Assembly (NCBI RefSeq): GCF_006491595.2
Contig: NZ_VEVQ02000011.1
Location: 62,001 to 126,000 of the forward strand
DNA length: 64,000 nt
Reading direction: 5' to 3'
Origin: Flavobacterium jejuense
GTDB lineage: Bacteria > Bacteroidota > Bacteroidia > Flavobacteriales > Flavobacteriaceae
A program made the position numbers and the translations under genes. This document shows, piece by piece, positions 62,755 to 64,000 of the stretch (its first letter is position 1; every line of letters begins with the position of its first letter). A model generated the notes under the pieces. That model did no database searches and was not told where the DNA came from. It was given only the letters and a program-made list of their open reading frames with translations.

Positions 62755-64000
62755 ATGAAAAAACTACTATTATTAACCATGTTTTTTTATTATTGTTTTT
62801 CTTTTTCCCAAAATAATTGGCAAGAATGGATGCATAATAAGAATGTTAGCTTTCATGTAATTCAAAATGATTTTGATTTATACTATAATCAAAACATAAG
62901 AGATTCAAAAAAGATTCCTAAAGGGAAAGGAATTAAACAATTTAAAAGATGGGAGTATTATTGGGAAAAAAGAGTTGATGAAAATGGCAATTTTCCTAGA
63001 GAGGGTAGTGTTTTAGAAGAAATTCAAAAATATAGAAATTCAAGATCTAATTTTACTAATAGATATGTTGCAGGATCAGGGAATTGGTCAATTACAGGCC
63101 CTGTTGCTTCACCAAGCAATGGTACTGGTCAGTTAAATGGAAATGGAAGGGTGAGTAGTATTGCTTTTCATCCAAGTGATCCAAATACAATATATGTAGG
63201 AGCTCCCTCGGGTGGATTTTGGAAATCAACAGATAATGGTACAACTTGGACTGAATTCTCAAATGGATTAACTCGTTTAGGTGTCTCATCAATAGTAATT
63301 AATCCATCAAACCCTGATATTATTTATATAGGAACAGGAGATAGAGATAGTGGTGATGCTCCAGGATATGGTGTTTGGATTAGTACTGATGGAGGTGTTA
63401 CTTGGAATCCTCGTAATTCGGGTATGGGAAATAGAACTATTAATGAACTATTGATGGATCCTTCTAATCCTAATATTATGTTAGCAGCGAGTTCAAATCA
63501 GGTAATTTACAGGACAGTTAATGGAGGTGTAAGTTGGACTGCTTCCGCATCGTTAGGGAATAATCCTAAGGATATAGCTTTCCATCCAACAAATTCAAAT
63601 ATTGTATATGTTTCTGGAACTAGATTTCATAAATCTACAGATGGAGGAGTAACTTTTACTCAGATAACAAATGGTGTACCAACGGGTTCTCAAAGAATCG
63701 CTTTAGCTGTATCGGTAAATCAACCTAACTGGGTTTATTTATTAGCTGGTGGTGGGAATGGATTAATTGAAATTAGTCGATCAATTGATAGTGGTGATAA
63801 TTTTGCAACAAGAACAACATCGCCTAATATTTTAGGATATGCAACAAATGGATTAGATACTGCTAGTCAGGCTTGGTATGATTTAGTTATTGCAGCTGAC
63901 CCTGCTGATGCCAATATTATTTATACAGGTGGTGTAAATCTTTGGAAATCTACAGATGGAGGTGCAACAATGACATGCGCTTCTTACTGGGTAGGACCTA
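62755..64000 (+). CDS. Secreted BNR/sortilin-like repeat protein (partial, runs off the window)
   Basis: An open frame from the ATG at 62755 (MKKLLLLTMFFYYCFSFSQ signal peptide) stays open to base 64000 (415 codons). From residue about 100 on it is built of beta-propeller repeats typical of sortilin/BNR-type exo-sialidase-like or VPS10 domains: IAFHPSDPNTIYVGAPSGGFWKSTDNG, IVINPSNPDIIYIGTGD, GVWISTDGGVTW, DIAFHPTNSNIVYVSG and VNLWKSTDGG. Flavobacterial proteins of this type are long, end in a T9SS sorting domain and are surface or secreted proteins of unclear substrate. The end is not visible, so the sorting domain is inferred only. Confidence 0.85.
   Translation, partial: MKKLLLLTMFFYYCFSFSQNNWQEWMHNKNVSFHVIQNDFDLYYNQNIRDSKKIPKGKGIKQFKRWEYYWEKRVDENGNFPREGSVLEEIQKYRNSRSNFTNRYVAGSGNWSITGPVASPSNGTGQLNGNGRVSSIAFHPSDPNTIYVGAPSGGFWKSTDNGTTWTEFSNGLTRLGVSSIVINPSNPDIIYIGTGDRDSGDAPGYGVWISTDGGVTWNPRNSGMGNRTINELLMDPSNPNIMLAASSNQVIYRTVNGGVSWTASASLGNNPKDIAFHPTNSNIVYVSGTRFHKSTDGGVTFTQITNGVPTGSQRIALAVSVNQPNWVYLLAGGGNGLIEISRSIDSGDNFATRTTSPNILGYATNGLDTASQAWYDLVIAADPADANIIYTGGVNLWKSTDGGATMTCASYWVGP

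Overview
The window is a low-GC (roughly one third G+C), gene-dense chromosomal segment that looks like a member of the Flavobacteriaceae, probably Flavobacterium or a close relative. The reasons are direct: several genes carry type IX secretion (T9SS) sorting domains, there are a TonB receptor with a carboxypeptidase-like N-terminal domain, IPExxxVDY, DUF4270 and DUF4286 family proteins, atpD-atpC split from the rest of the ATP synthase genes, and many intergenic regions carry the Bacteroidetes -7 promoter element TAnnTTTG instead of an E. coli-type -10 box. No rRNA, tRNA, CRISPR array, prophage or transposase was seen.

Layout. 0-6.3 kb: aromatic amino acid catabolism (hppD, tryptophan 2,3-dioxygenase) with a DUF3108 protein, an M23 peptidase and pgi, with abutting or overlapping genes, plus a candidate small RNA at about 1.49-1.60 kb. 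6.5-10.2 kb: a TonB receptor, a 4-TM protein and an RlpA-like lipoprotein. 10.2-17.1 kb: an RND efflux operon (GbsR/MarR regulator, adaptor, pump, outer membrane factor) followed by a TetR regulator. 17.1-24.7 kb: CYTH protein, dinB, then a minus-strand block of acpP, fabF, rnc, IPExxxVDY and pyk, then purN and rnhA. 24.8-30.9 kb: serS, a TPR protein, DUF4286, a GIY-YIG cassette, rsmA, mgtE. 31-38 kb: a dehydrogenase-glyoxalase fusion, TM2 protein, an OlsF-like acyltransferase, exonuclease III, an OmpA lipoprotein and an aldo/keto reductase. 38.3-42.3 kb: an accessory surface region with a T9SS protein, a collagen-like protein built on a 63-bp minisatellite, a remnant of a second aldo/keto reductase and a secreted PQQ-type sugar dehydrogenase. 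42.3-50.5 kb: a four-gene envelope operon (rhodanese, toroid-fold protein, vWA lipoprotein, MuiA/DUF4139), divergent from a LytS/LytTR-type two-component pair and a stand-alone GldM-like periplasmic protein. 50.5-56.2 kb: PhyH-type dioxygenase, then panC, panD, flippase-like protein, esterase-like protein and radA on the minus strand. 56.3-64 kb: half-size glycogen synthase homologue, DUF4270 lipoprotein, glmS, atpD, atpC and the start of a large secreted repeat protein that runs off the window.

Most genes are housekeeping. The most interesting signals lie between genes: (i) a GIY-YIG nuclease gene bracketed by inverted copies of a 20-bp hairpin with a GAAA loop, apparently inserted between DUF4286 and rsmA; (ii) a dispersed element present twice (17.6 and 35.9 kb) whose ends are conserved while its central hairpin changes in sequence but stays base-paired; (iii) a promoter-hairpin-terminator unit of about 115 nt after hppD; (iv) an aldo/keto reductase tail stranded 2.4 kb beyond an intact paralogue, with two surface-protein genes between them; and (v) a short ACTAATC heptamer repeat at two gene starts. 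Promoter and terminator calls rest on motif and pairing by eye.
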